This document shows positions 42,687 through 53,388 of a stretch of 64,000 nt of DNA, piece after piece. The position numbers and the translations under genes are program-made. How positions within the stretch are numbered: position 1 is the first letter of the stretch; every line of letters begins with the position of its first letter. The stretch spans positions 1 to 64,000 of the forward strand of contig JAMKCH010087982.1 of the NCBI GenBank assembly GCA_023653785.1, given 5' to 3'. The stretch is from Ophioderma brevispina. Lineage: Eukaryota; Echinodermata; Ophiuroidea; Amphilepidida; Ophiodermatidae. Below the pieces are notes generated by a model. It was not told the origin of the DNA and searched no databases. It saw only the letters and a list, made by a program, of their open reading frames with translations.

Positions 42687-42970
42687 ACTCTAAAACCAAT
42701 GGTCATAGATGGTACAAACTATACATTTTTGTAATCCTTATGACGAGACGGACAATATGGCATACATTTCAACATGATTGGAGTAATTTAAAAGTTTGAC
42801 CCCTGTGTAAACTTAAATTGGCCCCTATTGAAAAAGTGACACCACAATTTGACACCACTAACTATCTTGCATTGATGTAGAGGGTCTATACTAACTACCA
42901 AAGGTGTCAAAGCTGAGATGTAGTATGACATGAACGATGATGTTTGACCCAAGTCCTTGCTCCCGCTCTA
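42687..42970. mobile_element. Long-TIR element, one-arm partial copy
   Basis: It matches the right arm of 31484-32447 and 46541-47525 ('aaaaccaatggtca', 'acaaactatacattttt', 'aacttaaattggcccctatt', 'ccaaaggtgtcaaa'). It ends in CGATGATGTTTGACCC and GCTCCCGCTCTA, the complement of the family's left terminus. The other arm and the centre are missing. Confidence 0.7.
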
Positions 42971-42974
42971 TAAG

Positions 42975-43140
42975 TGTCCGTTCGGACAGTAATGACTAAA
43001 ATATCCGATTTTGTGCTTCTGGTCTTATCATTTGCAGGGTATATTAGGGTACCCGTACTTGTTACAGACATGTAAAAATCTGATTTTTTATGATTTTTTC
43101 GATTTTATGATTTAGCAAATCACTCATTTTGCGTCACATA
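42975..43140 (-). mobile_element. Family B MITE fragment, reverse orientation
   Basis: The reverse complement of the left half of family B: 'cggacagtaatgactaaaat', 'cttgttacagacatgtaaaaa' and 'atttagcaaatcact'. It directly abuts the long-TIR fragment. Confidence 0.65.
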
Positions 43141-43203
43141 TACACTGACATATGCAGCCTTCCGAGGTCGTATCATGTTTGATTGAGGTTAAACTATTAT
43201 AAA

Positions 43204-43510
43204 TTAAAGGGGCATTTCGTGATCCACAACCTCGTCCCTCCGACTTACCTAAAAGAAGTTGAGATTTTTTATATCACTTGAACCGTTAGCATTAGAAATC
43301 CACGTGTACCTAATCTTACGTGCAAATTCGGTCGTATCTGTAAGAAATTGGCAATTTTGTATTTTTTGTCTATGGGAAGCAAACAATTGCTCATAACACA
43401 AAACCGCAAGATCAGAATGAACTCAAGCTTTGTAAATAAGCTTTTCTCAAGGGTATCTAGTGAACAATAAATAAAACAGAGGGTGCTGGAATCACGAAAT
43501 GCACCTTTAA
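43204..43510. mobile_element. TTAA-flanked MITE, family C
   Basis: TTAA at 43204-43207 and 43507-43510. The termini AGGGGCATTTCGTGATCC and GGAATCACGAAATGCACCT are inverted with few mismatches. A diverged relative lies at 16321-16659. A TTAA target and AGG termini suggest Kolobok or piggyBac mobilisation. Confidence 0.75.
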
Positions 43511-44000
43511 TTTAAACCTTCATTACAATCGTCCATAAAATGAAACATACGTATGAGTTTTAGAATGTCGGATATTAGAGATACTCTTATACTTCTTGTC
43601 TCAAGATGTGGGGATTTACAGCGATCAAATCAAATATCGTATTGCAATTTTCGGATACACTTTTATCAATCATTTTATTGGCCTGTTTTATTATTTTTTG
43701 TTCCATTACACCGTCGATTCAGAAGAAACACATTAACAGATTACATTTTGGCACTTTACTCTCGAAAATGATCAGCTTATCATGTTTATTGGCCATGTCG
43801 AAACTTCAACGGCAGACTCAGTTTATTCAAGCGTTAACTAATACAGTAGAACAAGATAAGCAATTACTTTTTTAATGAAGAGAAGGGAAATGTCCCAACA
43901 CGTTCAAGGTCAACATTGGAGACTGGATGATGAGTAGAATATCACTTTCAATTTGGTCATTTCTTTACGAACAAATGTAATTCTCCCTGTATTTTATCAA
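43511..44000. other. AT-rich non-coding DNA
   Basis: The overlapping plus-strand frames at 43553-43875 show a hydrophobic stretch but no family I recognise. Confidence 0.4.
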
Positions 44001-44367
44001 TTAAAAAGCACCATCAGTGATTTGCTAAATCACAAAATCGAAAATATCATAAAAAAGCTGAATTTTTACATCTCTGTAACAAGTATATAGGTGTCCTAAT
44101 ATATCCTGCAAGTAATAAGACCAAAAGCACCCTAATAAGGACAAAATCAGATTTTAATCATTACTGTCCGTGCGCGTGCGGACACTTGCTACCACACCTA
44201 ATTGGATGAAGATTCGTATCTTTGAACACTGATATTTTCTTCCTTTTCTGTCAATTTTTCAATTAAAAAAAAAGAGAATTCTAGACTTGTTTACCACTTT
44301 TAAGCTACTCCTGCAAATTTCAAATATTTGACTCTTTCGGGTGGATCACCGAATCTGATGTCTTTAA
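44001..44367 (+). mobile_element. TTAA-flanked MITE, family B, best copy
   Basis: TTAA at 44001-44004 and 44364-44367, with diverged inverted ends (AAAGCACCATCAG and CTGATGTCT). It serves as an empty-site paralogue for the insertion at 2085-2200. Confidence 0.7.
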
Positions 44368-44599
44368 GCATCACTGCCAAGCATAATGTTTATTGACTTG
44401 CTATAAAAGCATCATAGTTTGAAATAAAATGAAGGATTTGAATGAAAATGTGCAAAGAAGAAGATTAGAATCCATTAAATACCATTAGCTTAGAAATGAA
44501 AAATTAATGATCCTCGACCGTTTGCTTTGTGTTGTGTTTTTAATACAATGTATGTCACGTATCTTTACCAAGTATTTCAAGGTTGAGACTCTAAAATAA

Positions 44600-44900
44600 A
44601 GACTGAAATACATTAGCGCTCGAGCTCGTTTCGCCGGTATCCACGTAAACACAGTCCTCTGTTGTCCAGTGGTAAATCTCACGCCTAGTTAGCGAGAGGA
44701 CCGGGTTCGAGACCGTGTATTTCTCGTCTTTATTTAATTCAATGATCGCCGGTTTCTCCGCGTTACTATATAATATTTCCCTAATAATTCTCTCGGTTTT
44801 AATCATTTACTTGATCCTCGCGTCTCGGTTTTAATCATTTACTTGATCCTCGCGTGTAGTGAATTGAGTTTCGCCTCGTCATAGATTCTGCTAGAATTAT
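44600..44900 (+). mobile_element. tRNA-derived SINE-like element
   Basis: From about 44655 the sequence reads as a degenerate tRNA: TCCTCTGTTGTCCAGTGGTA (acceptor and A-box region), then a weak anticodon arm, then GGTTCGAGACC (B box, 44704-44714). These are the internal RNA polymerase III promoter parts. The 3' acceptor strand does not pair, so it is not a tRNA gene. A 32-bp duplication ('ctcggttttaatcatttact' and 'tgatcctcgcg') lies at about 44791-44856. Relatives occur reversed at 11790-12300. Ends are approximate. Confidence 0.55.
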
Positions 44901-46540
44901 GGATATAGGTCATCTCCTTCTAAATACAACTTTAATTGAAATGTGTTCGTGATGTAAGACTCATTAACTTCAAAATTCTATATAATATTGTTTCTGTTAA
45001 GAGAACCTTCATAAATGGAATTTGATTGAGAGTTGTATCTGTCCTGATTTTTAATACTAAGATGTGCTTCATGCTAACCTGTAAACAATTGACCCAATAT
45101 TGGAAATGGTTAGAATTTTAACATAAACCAAAACTACATGTTTATTTAAGTTTACCTTCTATACTTTAAGTTGTAAACTTCTTTTATTTAAAGGATGGTT
45201 AAATTTTATCCTTCACATGGAAGCATATCACCAGTAGCGGATGGGGAGGGAGACAAAGGGGGCGTAAGCACACTGGCAAAAAACGAAAGAAAAACAAAAA
45301 GGATGAAAAAAGGGGGAAAGGGGAAAGAAAAATGAAAGAAAATGAATCAGAAAGAAAAACCAAGTCAGAGAAAAAGAAACTAAAATAAACATCAGAATCC
45401 GATAATATGTGGATCCTATAGAAAATCCTTGATTTTACGAAAAATTTACACAAAGCTGGCATCTTACCGTGAAATAGCTGTCATGGAAAATTCCGTAAAT
45501 TTACTGAAAATGCTAAATGACGCCCATTTGACTGCAAAATAAAGGTTTCATACAACATTTCTGTGTAATCACATTTCTTCAGCTCTGGTAAATTACAGAG
45601 CTATCAAAAATGACAAAAAAATAAACCAATATTTTGAAGGTCAATTGCTGCTACGGCCCACATGTAGCATGAACTGATGGATTTCAGATTATCTTTTAAA
45701 AACATCATTTTTAGATAAAGATACAATTTTCCCTCAATTTCCTAGCAATCCTTCTCCCCACTTCTTGGGCTTGTACCTATATAAAAACATTGTCTCATGG
45801 TAATGCAAAATGTATGTATTGGTGTATATAGTCTCGAGTACGCTTACCATGACAACGGCATTCATATTGAATTTAGTATACTTACGCTATTACCTTTTTC
45901 AGGAAATGTAAAGTTTCTTTTGGGTTGTAAGTTGTGTTTTTAAAAGCTTTCAACACTACAGAACCCTTTTCCCCACTTAAAAATTCTTTGAACTCCTTTG
46001 GCAACTTTTAAAAAATGGCATGCCAACTTGGCAACAGTTAAAATATCGGTTTTTGTTTTTTTGGCGGGAAATATATATAATATATGCAAATGGAAAAATA
46101 TCAACATATTAGTGAACAATTAAAAATGGGGCTCTGTAACGACATAGAATCTCATAGTTAATATTGCCAAAAAGAACAAAATCGAGCTTGCTTTTTAATA
46201 TGGAGAAATTCGTATGCAAAAATACCAATTTTGAGCTATCTGAAAAAGCATGTCGACCACTTGGAATTTGCGGGTTTTTTTAAAAAGCAATTTTGTTTTG
46301 CAACAAGTAAATAATTATTAAGTAGTTAATAAAAGGAATACACAAACGCAAGGTGGATAAATTCGTAAAACAGAGGTTTGATGCGTAGTGAAACTATTTC
46401 CATCCCATCCCATTTGTATATTTTGGCTTTTTTGGTTCTTCGTGAAAATATTAATTTCGTCAAAGTTACCTTAAAAATTGTAATGTTTTACTATTTCATA
46501 ACGTTATACATTTTGGGGATCCCAACGCCTGTATTCAATA
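44901..46540. other. AT-rich non-coding DNA
   Basis: Nothing firm recognised. 45230-45370 is a purine-rich GAAA/GGGA tract, and its minus-strand frame is a low-complexity Phe/Ser/Leu reading. Confidence 0.5.
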
Positions 46541-47525
46541 TAGAGGAGGAGCACGGACCCAGGTCAAACATCATCGTTTACCCCTCACTACAGAAAAGGT
46601 TTGACACCTTTGGTAGTTAGTATGGACCCTCTATGTCAAAGCTAGGTAGGTAGTACTTTCAAATTGTGGTGTCACTTTTTCAATAGGGACGAATTTAAGT
46701 TTACACAGGGGTCAAACTTTTAAAATGCTCCAATCATGTTGAAATGTATGCTATATTGTCCGTCTAGTCATAAGGATTCCAAAAATGTATAGTTTGTACC
46801 ATCTATGACCATTGGTTTGGGAGTTATAGGGTAAAATGGCTAAAATGGTAAAAAAGGTCAATTTCTATTTGTACAGGGGTCAAAATCTGAAGTTGCTCCA
46901 ATTTCTTTGAAAAATGAAAGAAGTTGTTCATCTAGCTTAATGCGTCAAAATAAGGAGTAGTTTGTACCATCTGCAGTGTATAGTTATCATGTTATGCGAC
47001 AAAATAGGTCATAGGGCAACATAATCCTATTGGCGTTGACCTTCTTTGACCCTTATCTCCGTTAGTAAACATTTAACATAATCAAAACTATACTTTTTGG
47101 GGGTCTCTTACCTCAGGCAATAACTTGCAAGTATTAAAAATACATGTATAATCGGATTAACTTTTAATGTTGACCCCTGTACAAATTGAGATTGACCTTT
47201 TTTACCATTTTAGTCAATTTTACCCCATAACTCCAAAACCAATGGTCGTAGGTGCTACAAACTATACATTTTTGGAATCCTTATGATTAGATGGACAAAA
47301 TGGCATACATTTCAACATGATTGGGGCATTTTAAAAAAGTTTGACCCCTGTGTAAACTTAATTGGCCCCTATTGAAAAAGTGATACCACAATTTGAGAGT
47401 ACTACCTACCTAGAGAATTGATGTAGAGGGTCCACACTAACTACCAAAGGTGTCAAACCTTTTCTGTAGTGGGAAGTAAACGAATTCCTTAAATAAGGCC
47501 CCTATGATATTCTGCTCCTGCTCTA
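46541..47525. mobile_element. Long-TIR element with TAGAGGAGGAGC termini, copy 2
   Basis: Collinear with 31484-32447 throughout and fuller at the left end, where CACTACAGAAAAGGTTTGACACC is retained and pairs with the right arm (TTTGG...GGTGTCAAACC, TTTTCTGTAGTG). The ends TAGAGGAGGAGCA and TGCTCCTGCTCTA are inverted with one mismatch. No transposase. Confidence 0.8.
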
Positions 47526-48658
47526 ATAAATGTGTTGTTCTCAGCAGGGAAATCTTTCAATAAGACGCTCGGGTTTGGTCGTTTTGGACCGCTTATCCTG
47601 CAACATGGGTCGGATAAATAAATTTATGTACGTCAGGAGGTATATACTTGTTGCTCAGTTGTCTTTCCATTTCCCGAGCCGGTAAAATTTTAGTCTGATT
47701 TTATGTATATAACTTTGTCATTTTGTAATTCTGATGTTATTGTAAATAAACTGGACCCTGTCTAAGGGTCGGAGGATATTATACTGGTGTTTTTAAAAGT
47801 CCTCCTCTTGAAATCCGAGTAATATCTTAGACTTCTTTTACTTACTGGATATTAAGTCTTATCATGCAAAACAATACATGTATGATTATTGCCATATTGT
47901 CCTTGCTACTAATTAATGGGTATTGTTTGAACGGGATTTGGTAATTCCATTCCACTATCATTTCCCATTTTCTCTGTTTTGTATTGCAATCATTATGTTA
48001 TTTATAGACTGATAAAAAGTCAAGTGATGTCAACTAAGATTTCAATTACTATCAATTTACGCATGAATAGTACATCGATTACACCAGCAAATGCGGTAAG
48101 TAATAGTCACTTATTACCTGTAACTTGTAAGGGAAATGTTCAAGTTTTTATCAGAAGTATTTAATCGAGGCAATGTTTTTCCCTTTTTTAAAAAAAAAAA
48201 TCTTCGAAGTAAGCCCATGATAAATCGTGTTTTACAAACATGGCAGCTACATTTGTCACAATAACTTATTATGAAGATTTTATTTTCTGATTGAATTTCT
48301 TCCTCGTGGCTGTCCAAGTTTGGCTATTATACGATTGGGCAAAGATCAATCAAATTCAGGTCAGTTTTCTTCACTCGTGTTTATCAAGAAAACAGACGGA
48401 ATAACAATAAAATCGTGGAGGTCAGTAGCAACACTTAAACCTTTGCTTTAATCTCACACTCAGAGTCCATGCTTGTTTACCCAGTAACTGATTTTTCCCT
48501 GTAAAATGACCACAAAATGACAACAAAATACACCAAAATATTTGATATTTTGGTGAATTGTGCTTAAGTTTGCCTATAAATAGGTCACTACATGTACGTT
48601 TTCCACAACCAAGCGCTAAAAATACTTTCGCTGATGGTGCTGAGAGTGGACGTTTGAG
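47526..48658. other. Unannotated non-coding DNA
   Basis: No gene or repeat pair was recognised. Confidence 0.5.
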
Positions 48659-49078
48659 TTAGGTATTGGTGGTAGCGCGCTCTTGGTGATTGCTGTGGAA
48701 TATGTGTGGTGTGTTGTTGTTGTTGTTGTTGTTGTTGTTGAACTTGTTATCGAGGCTGAGGATCGGGTAGGACCCCTTTAATAAGCTCGAGGCAGCGAGG
48801 CTTCCCTTCTTAATTATTTCCAGTTTGCATAGGATCCTCCCGTCCGTTGTATCGTTGTATATAGTCATAATACTTTTTATCTGATAATCTGAGATATGAT
48901 TTTTATCAAGTTGCGTAATATTTGTACCGACATTGACAAATAAGACTTGTGGATTAGTGATCAATTGCATGCAATGTTTGGTGACGTTTCCCATCTTTTT
49001 GTTTTGGTTTAGGGGCAACAATCCTGACCTTTCATTACGCTGCACTAGTTTTTTTGCAATCAATGATACCGGTATCAA
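48659..49078 (-). CDS. Hypothetical ORF, 139 codons, ends near a poly-Asn run
   Basis: An unbroken minus-strand frame with ATG. Residues about 113-121 are Asn, coded by the AAC complement of the TTG microsatellite at 48713-48740. I recognise no domain, signal peptide or membrane segment. No homologue, splice site or promoter is evident, so it may be chance. It is listed because it is longer than most unexplained frames here and has mixed composition before the Asn run. Confidence 0.2.
   Translation of the reverse strand: MIPVSLIAKKLVQRNERSGLLPLNQNKKMGNVTKHCMQLITNPQVLFVNVGTNITQLDKNHISDYQIKSIMTIYNDTTDGRILCKLEIIKKGSLAASSLLKGSYPILSLDNKFNNNNNNNNNTPHIFHSNHQERATTNT
48713..48740. repeat. TTG trinucleotide microsatellite
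   Basis: About nine TTG/GTT units. Confidence 0.9.
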
Positions 49079-49659
49079 GCAAATATGTACCTTTCAAAAA
49101 CCATATGCTTTGTCATCTAAATATAAACGAAAACCCCGAGCTTAGCTATAGATGTGTCTTCTTGGAAAAATTAAATTTAAATGAATAGGCAATGTTATTC
49201 ATGTTCGACGAAATTGGTTGACGTAACGATCAGTAAAATGCAGCTGACATATTTGTGCCTATTACTCTTTCTCATAATTCCATACAGCAATACCGTGATT
49301 TATGCACTAGAAATACAACGTGTAATCATTTTGCACATTGTCTATATCTGCTATCCGGTCGAATTGCGACATGATTCGTTTCTATCGATTTTCTGTCAAA
49401 TTCGACGACGCACTCCTCTACAACGTAAGCATGATTCCATGATCTTGGTGAAAATCAAAATATGATAATTGTGCCAAAGAGAATGTGACAGATAAAAACG
49501 AATGTAATTCTCTGAAAGTCTGACGTAAATAGACATTTTTTTTTAATTTTTAAATCAACCGTGCATAGACCTTTTAGCAAATTTCAGACCATATTTTCTT
49601 GGCGATGTGTTAATTTGCTCCATATTCCACGCACTTGGCCATTAACTCTCTCACTGTTA
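49079..49659. other. AT-rich non-coding DNA
   Basis: Nothing recognised. The frame at 49181-49465 has a hydrophobic stretch (LTYLCLLLFLIIPYSNTVIY) but no known family. Confidence 0.4.
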
Positions 49660-50487
49660 TTTTCAATAGAGAGTATTGCTGTAACTGTCAGACATCAGTC
49701 AGCAGATTTGCTATTCAATATACAGTATTGTTGCAGTGAGCCCGATCAGTAATCAGTTTCCTTCAGTAGACAGCATTGCTGCTGAAACTATTGGGCCTTG
49801 GCCATCAGTTTGATATCTTAAGTAGACACCATAATTACTGCTTAAACAATTGAGCCTCAGCCAGCAGATTTCCTGTCATCAGTAGACAGACAGCATTGTT
49901 GCTCAAACTATTGGGCCTCAGCCAGCAGATTTGCTATCGTCATTAGACAGCATTACTGTTGAAAATATTGGGCATCAGTCAGCAGATTTGCTATCTGTAG
50001 TAGACAGCATTGCTGCTGAAACTATTGGGCATCAGTCAGCAGATTTGCTATCTTCAGAAGACAGCATTGATGTTGAAACTATAGGCCCTCAGCCAGCAGA
50101 TTTGCTATCTTCAGTAGACAGCATTGCTGTTGAAACTATTGGGCCTCAGCCAGCAGATTTGCTGTCTTCAGTAGACAGCATTGCTGTTGAAACTATTGGG
50201 CATCAGTTATCAGATTTGCTATCTTCAGTAGACAGCATTGCTGCTGGAACTATTGGGCCTCAGCCAGCAGAGTTGCTATCTTCAGTAGACAGCATTGCTG
50301 TTGAAACTATTGGGCCTCAGCCAACAGATTTGCTATCTTCAGTAGACAGCATTGCTGCTAAAACTGTTTGCCCTCAGCAAGTAGTTTTCTATCTTCAGTA
50401 GACAGCACTGCTTCTGAAACTATTGGACCTCAGCCGGCAGATTTGCTATCATAAGTAGTCAGCATTGCTGCTTAAACTATAGACTTG
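49660..50487. repeat. 57-bp minisatellite, about 15 units
   Basis: The unit is close to TTGCTATCTTCAGTAGACAG, then CATTGCTGTTGAAACTATTG, then GGCCTCAGCCAGCAGAT. Central units (49931-50341) keep exactly 57 bp. Outer units at both sides carry indels and are more diverged. There are no spacers between units. Confidence 0.95.
49931..50401 (+). CDS. Open frame of 19-residue repeats across the minisatellite
   Basis: The frame codes for eight successive 19-residue units of the type LLSSVDSIAVETIGPQPAD. Unit length is a multiple of three, so the frame persists by itself. Substitutions change residues freely (Val/Ala, Pro/His, Glu/Gly/Lys), with no clear excess of silent changes by eye. It begins at an ATG formed by chance in a unit and ends where a unit has lost a base. 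It could be an exon of an acidic repeat protein, but no splice sites or flanking coding sequence were found. Confidence 0.25.
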   Translation: MLSSLDSITVENIGHQSADLLSVVDSIAAETIGHQSADLLSSEDSIDVETIGPQPADLLSSVDSIAVETIGPQPADLLSSVDSIAVETIGHQLSDLLSSVDSIAAGTIGPQPAELLSSVDSIAVETIGPQPTDLLSSVDSIAAKTVCPQQVVFYLQ

Positions 50488-51230
50488 ATTTAATAAGGAA
50501 AACGTGTCAGACATCGTGTGCATTACAGTAATGGGTTGCCAAAGCTCGTACTGAAATATTTAACCAACCCACACAAAACCAATCAAATTCCAACGACATT
50601 CATGAGCATACATTATATAGTAGGATTAACTCATGTAGAAGTTTATGTTTTAAGTTTCGTGTACATTGGATGTACACTTTTGAAATTAGAGTAATACGTA
50701 GATTTGTTTTGTTTTCTTTCGGTACAACTAACCTTTTGATGCCCGGGTAACGAAATTATTTTAAGTAGTTAACTTGTGTATTACAACATCATCTTTAATA
50801 GCCACAGTTCACTGCCCGGGTAAGAGAACGGGGATTCCCTATAAGTTAGTAACCTAGCTTGCATGTAAACATATGTGGAATAAACCGTGACCTTATAGAC
50901 GAGACTATAGACTTTGGGCAACTCAAGCATAGATTCGCTTCAACGGTTTCATTGTAGTGCAGTGAAGCTGAACCATTGCTAACAGCTAGGGAGACATAGG
51001 CAATTCTGGCCGGAATCTGCTCTTGATTTCTACACACGTGTCGCCTCTAGGCTGTTTTCAAAGAAAATGTAACCCGGTATCGTCTGGTCTGCCCACAAAA
51101 TTGTGCTGGCTGCGTGTCACAACAGGCCAATCTTTACCGCTAAAGTTCTTGGTCTGAGAGGCCCAGGAAATTGCCAAGCACGGGTCCAGAAAGTGTGGTA
51201 ACACACAATGGCAAAAACAATAGACAGATG
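50488..51230. other. Unannotated non-coding DNA
   Basis: Nothing recognised. Confidence 0.5.
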
Positions 51231-51340
51231 GAGTGTGGTAAGAATATATTACAGGTTGGGCATTGTTTAATTAACTGGCAAAAAAAAATAGAGGAAAAAC
51301 TTTACTGGGTGGGTCAACTTTAATTTTCATAATTCTTCAA
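51231..51340. mobile_element. Left end of a hAT-like element related to 26289-30147
   Basis: AGTGTGGTAAGAATATATTACAGGTTGG parallels CAGTGAGGTAATAAGAATAATTTACTGG at 26289. The subterminal TTTACTGGGTGGGTCAACTTT also matches. A matching right terminus was not found before 53259, so the extent is unknown; the AT-rich DNA that follows may be its interior. Confidence 0.5.
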
Positions 51341-53036
51341 GTTTCCTAATTTATAACAGCTTATGCTAACAATGGGTTAATTGAACAAACTTTTATGTAA
51401 TTGTTAAAGTGGCCTTGCGTTTCAGTTTGGTCCTTTCCTGTTTTATGCACTTGTTTCAGGTAAAATAGGCTACATGCAGTATTTGTTTGGATATTACATA
51501 GGATGTTCATCTGGTACGTATGTATGGACTAAGAAATCAGGATATACATTAGACCTTGCTCTTTGTAATTAACCCACATTATTGATGCAAAATGCCATGA
51601 AAAAATACAATTTCTGAATTGTATATTACACAACTACAACATATACAAACGCATTGAATAATATTGCATGCTTGAAGTATTTTAATCAAGGGCTTTTAAA
51701 AATTGATAGAAGTATTTTAATTTGAATGATTAAATGTTATGTAGCTTCAAAAGCGTATGAAGAAAAATTAAAATGACAAATTATGTGACCCACATTGCAG
51801 CGCTTTTAAGAATCTTTCCATTTTTGTGCAGTTAATTTTAACTGATATCTTCATGTGCTTTGTAAGATAAAAATCCACACACTAGCATCTACATTAAGTT
51901 ACTCATCATTTAAAGTACATTACTACACTTTCAAAGAGACGTCCATTAGGAAGATGTATATATCTGTGCATGCAATTGAAATTGTGTGGTATGGCTAAGT
52001 TTAATATAAACAGATCCAAAACGTGGCTTTCAGCTGTATTTTGCTACTACAAACATTCAAGACACTGTACAAGACAAAGCTACAATTACAATTTGAGAGC
52101 CATCATCACAAATAATATTTTAATTGTGATTTTTTTAAAGAAACACCTATAACTTAAAATAGAAACACATTAACTTCAAAATGTAACAAGATAATTTTCT
52201 AAAACTTTTTAGTATAACACCTTACTGTTAAGATTGAAGGTGTAAAGTTCTTTCTACAACTAATTATTTTATATTATATAATTTATTTTCAGCATTTTTT
52301 CAATTTTGGTGCAGTGCCAAAATATGTCACAATTACCCATATTTCATTCCATTTTCAATACAATCTATCCAGGACAACATAGTGAATAGTGCTACCTTAA
52401 TGGTTTGGACTTTCCAAATTTTTGAACCAATCATTTCTGATCCACAAAATAATAAAATGGTTATTTCATTATATACAATTAAGATTGTTGTGCTCTATTC
52501 TAGGCTCATTTTCTTGTGTCTGATTGAAGGGTATTTCTGATCTCGGTATTTCACTGCATAGCGTAACACATTTTAAAAGATTTTATTTAAAAAAAGTAAT
52601 GCTGCATTTTTCTGGCATCACGCTAAACAGACAGACATTGAGGTTTCATAAGCCAGATTTTGCTACATAATCCGTCTAAAATGACTAAAGGCTTCAAAAC
52701 TCATTCATAGGTTACAAAATATCTATTTAAAATAATTTCTTTGCTGAAAAGCCTATAAAACATTTGAAATAAGCATGCAAAGTACCACTCACGAAATAAT
52801 ACAAAATTGAGAATTCACTCTTCATGGATTGCCTACAGTGATCACTCCGTTGCAGTGAATTATAACACTTCCAAAGGTGAGTATAAACTATTCATTCTAA
52901 AATGAGTGAACTTTAAATCCACTGGAGTAAAATTTTATGCCTTTCCAAGTCTTTCTATTATTCACTAATATATTAATTATTAATTTTATATTACTATTAT
53001 AACAAAATATAAAAGAAAATCTATCCTTTCACACCA
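51341..53036. other. AT-rich non-coding DNA, possible hAT-like interior
   Basis: Very AT-rich, no coding signal. It resembles in composition the interior of 26289-30147, but no aligned blocks could be confirmed by eye. Confidence 0.4.
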
Positions 53037-53250
53037 TCAAGCCTGAGATTTTGGTACCATAATAAACCTGGCTGAGGAGATCTGGTACTTGTCCATAAAA
53101 CATGCGGTTGAAAAGAGTGACAATGCGGTTGAAAAGAGTGACAATTCCAACTGCCCTGTGATGACCCAATGGTTGGATGTGGTGAGAGGTGAGCTCACTT
53201 TCAGGGATACCAATGATGGAGATGGCACGTCTTTGGATTGTGTCATGTTT
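53037..53250 (-). pseudogene. LINE C-terminal fragment
   Basis: Read on the minus strand, in a frame offset from the longest open one: TIQRRAISIIGIPESELT, then LGHHRAVGIVTLFNR and MFYGQVPDLLSQVYYG. This pattern (IQRRAIxLIG, LxHRRxVGxLxLFYRxxxG) is the tail of Jockey/CR1-group reverse transcriptases. It is cut at its upstream side by the T tract at 53259-53273 and loses similarity near 53040. A 21-bp in-frame duplication repeats VTLFNR. Confidence 0.65.
53101..53142. repeat. 21-bp tandem duplication in the LINE tail
   Basis: ATGCGGTTGAAAAGAGTGAC occurs twice, at 53102-53121 and 53123-53142, each preceded by one differing base. Confidence 0.9.
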
Positions 53251-53388
53251 GGATATTGTTTTTTTTTTTTTTTAAGTTTTGTCTTTTTTTTTTAGTAGGT
53301 GTTGCTCCACACCATGGTAAGCTTGCATATTCCATGTTGGATTAAACCATGGATTTATATATAACAGCCCTTTGAGTTGTCTCAAGAT

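Noticed and set aside
43553..43875. Small membrane protein gene
   Set aside because: A hydrophobic stretch only, in AT-rich DNA, with overlapping frames and no recognisable family.
44655..44720. Working tRNA gene
   Set aside because: A and B boxes are present, but the acceptor stem does not pair and the anticodon arm is degenerate; a SINE head fits better.
45199..45462. Phe/Ser-rich hydrophobic minus-strand frame resembling membrane segments
   Set aside because: Low-complexity reading of a purine-rich GAAA tract.
49660..50487. CRISPR-like regular repeat array
   Set aside because: The 57-bp units are contiguous, with no unique spacers, and the host is an animal.
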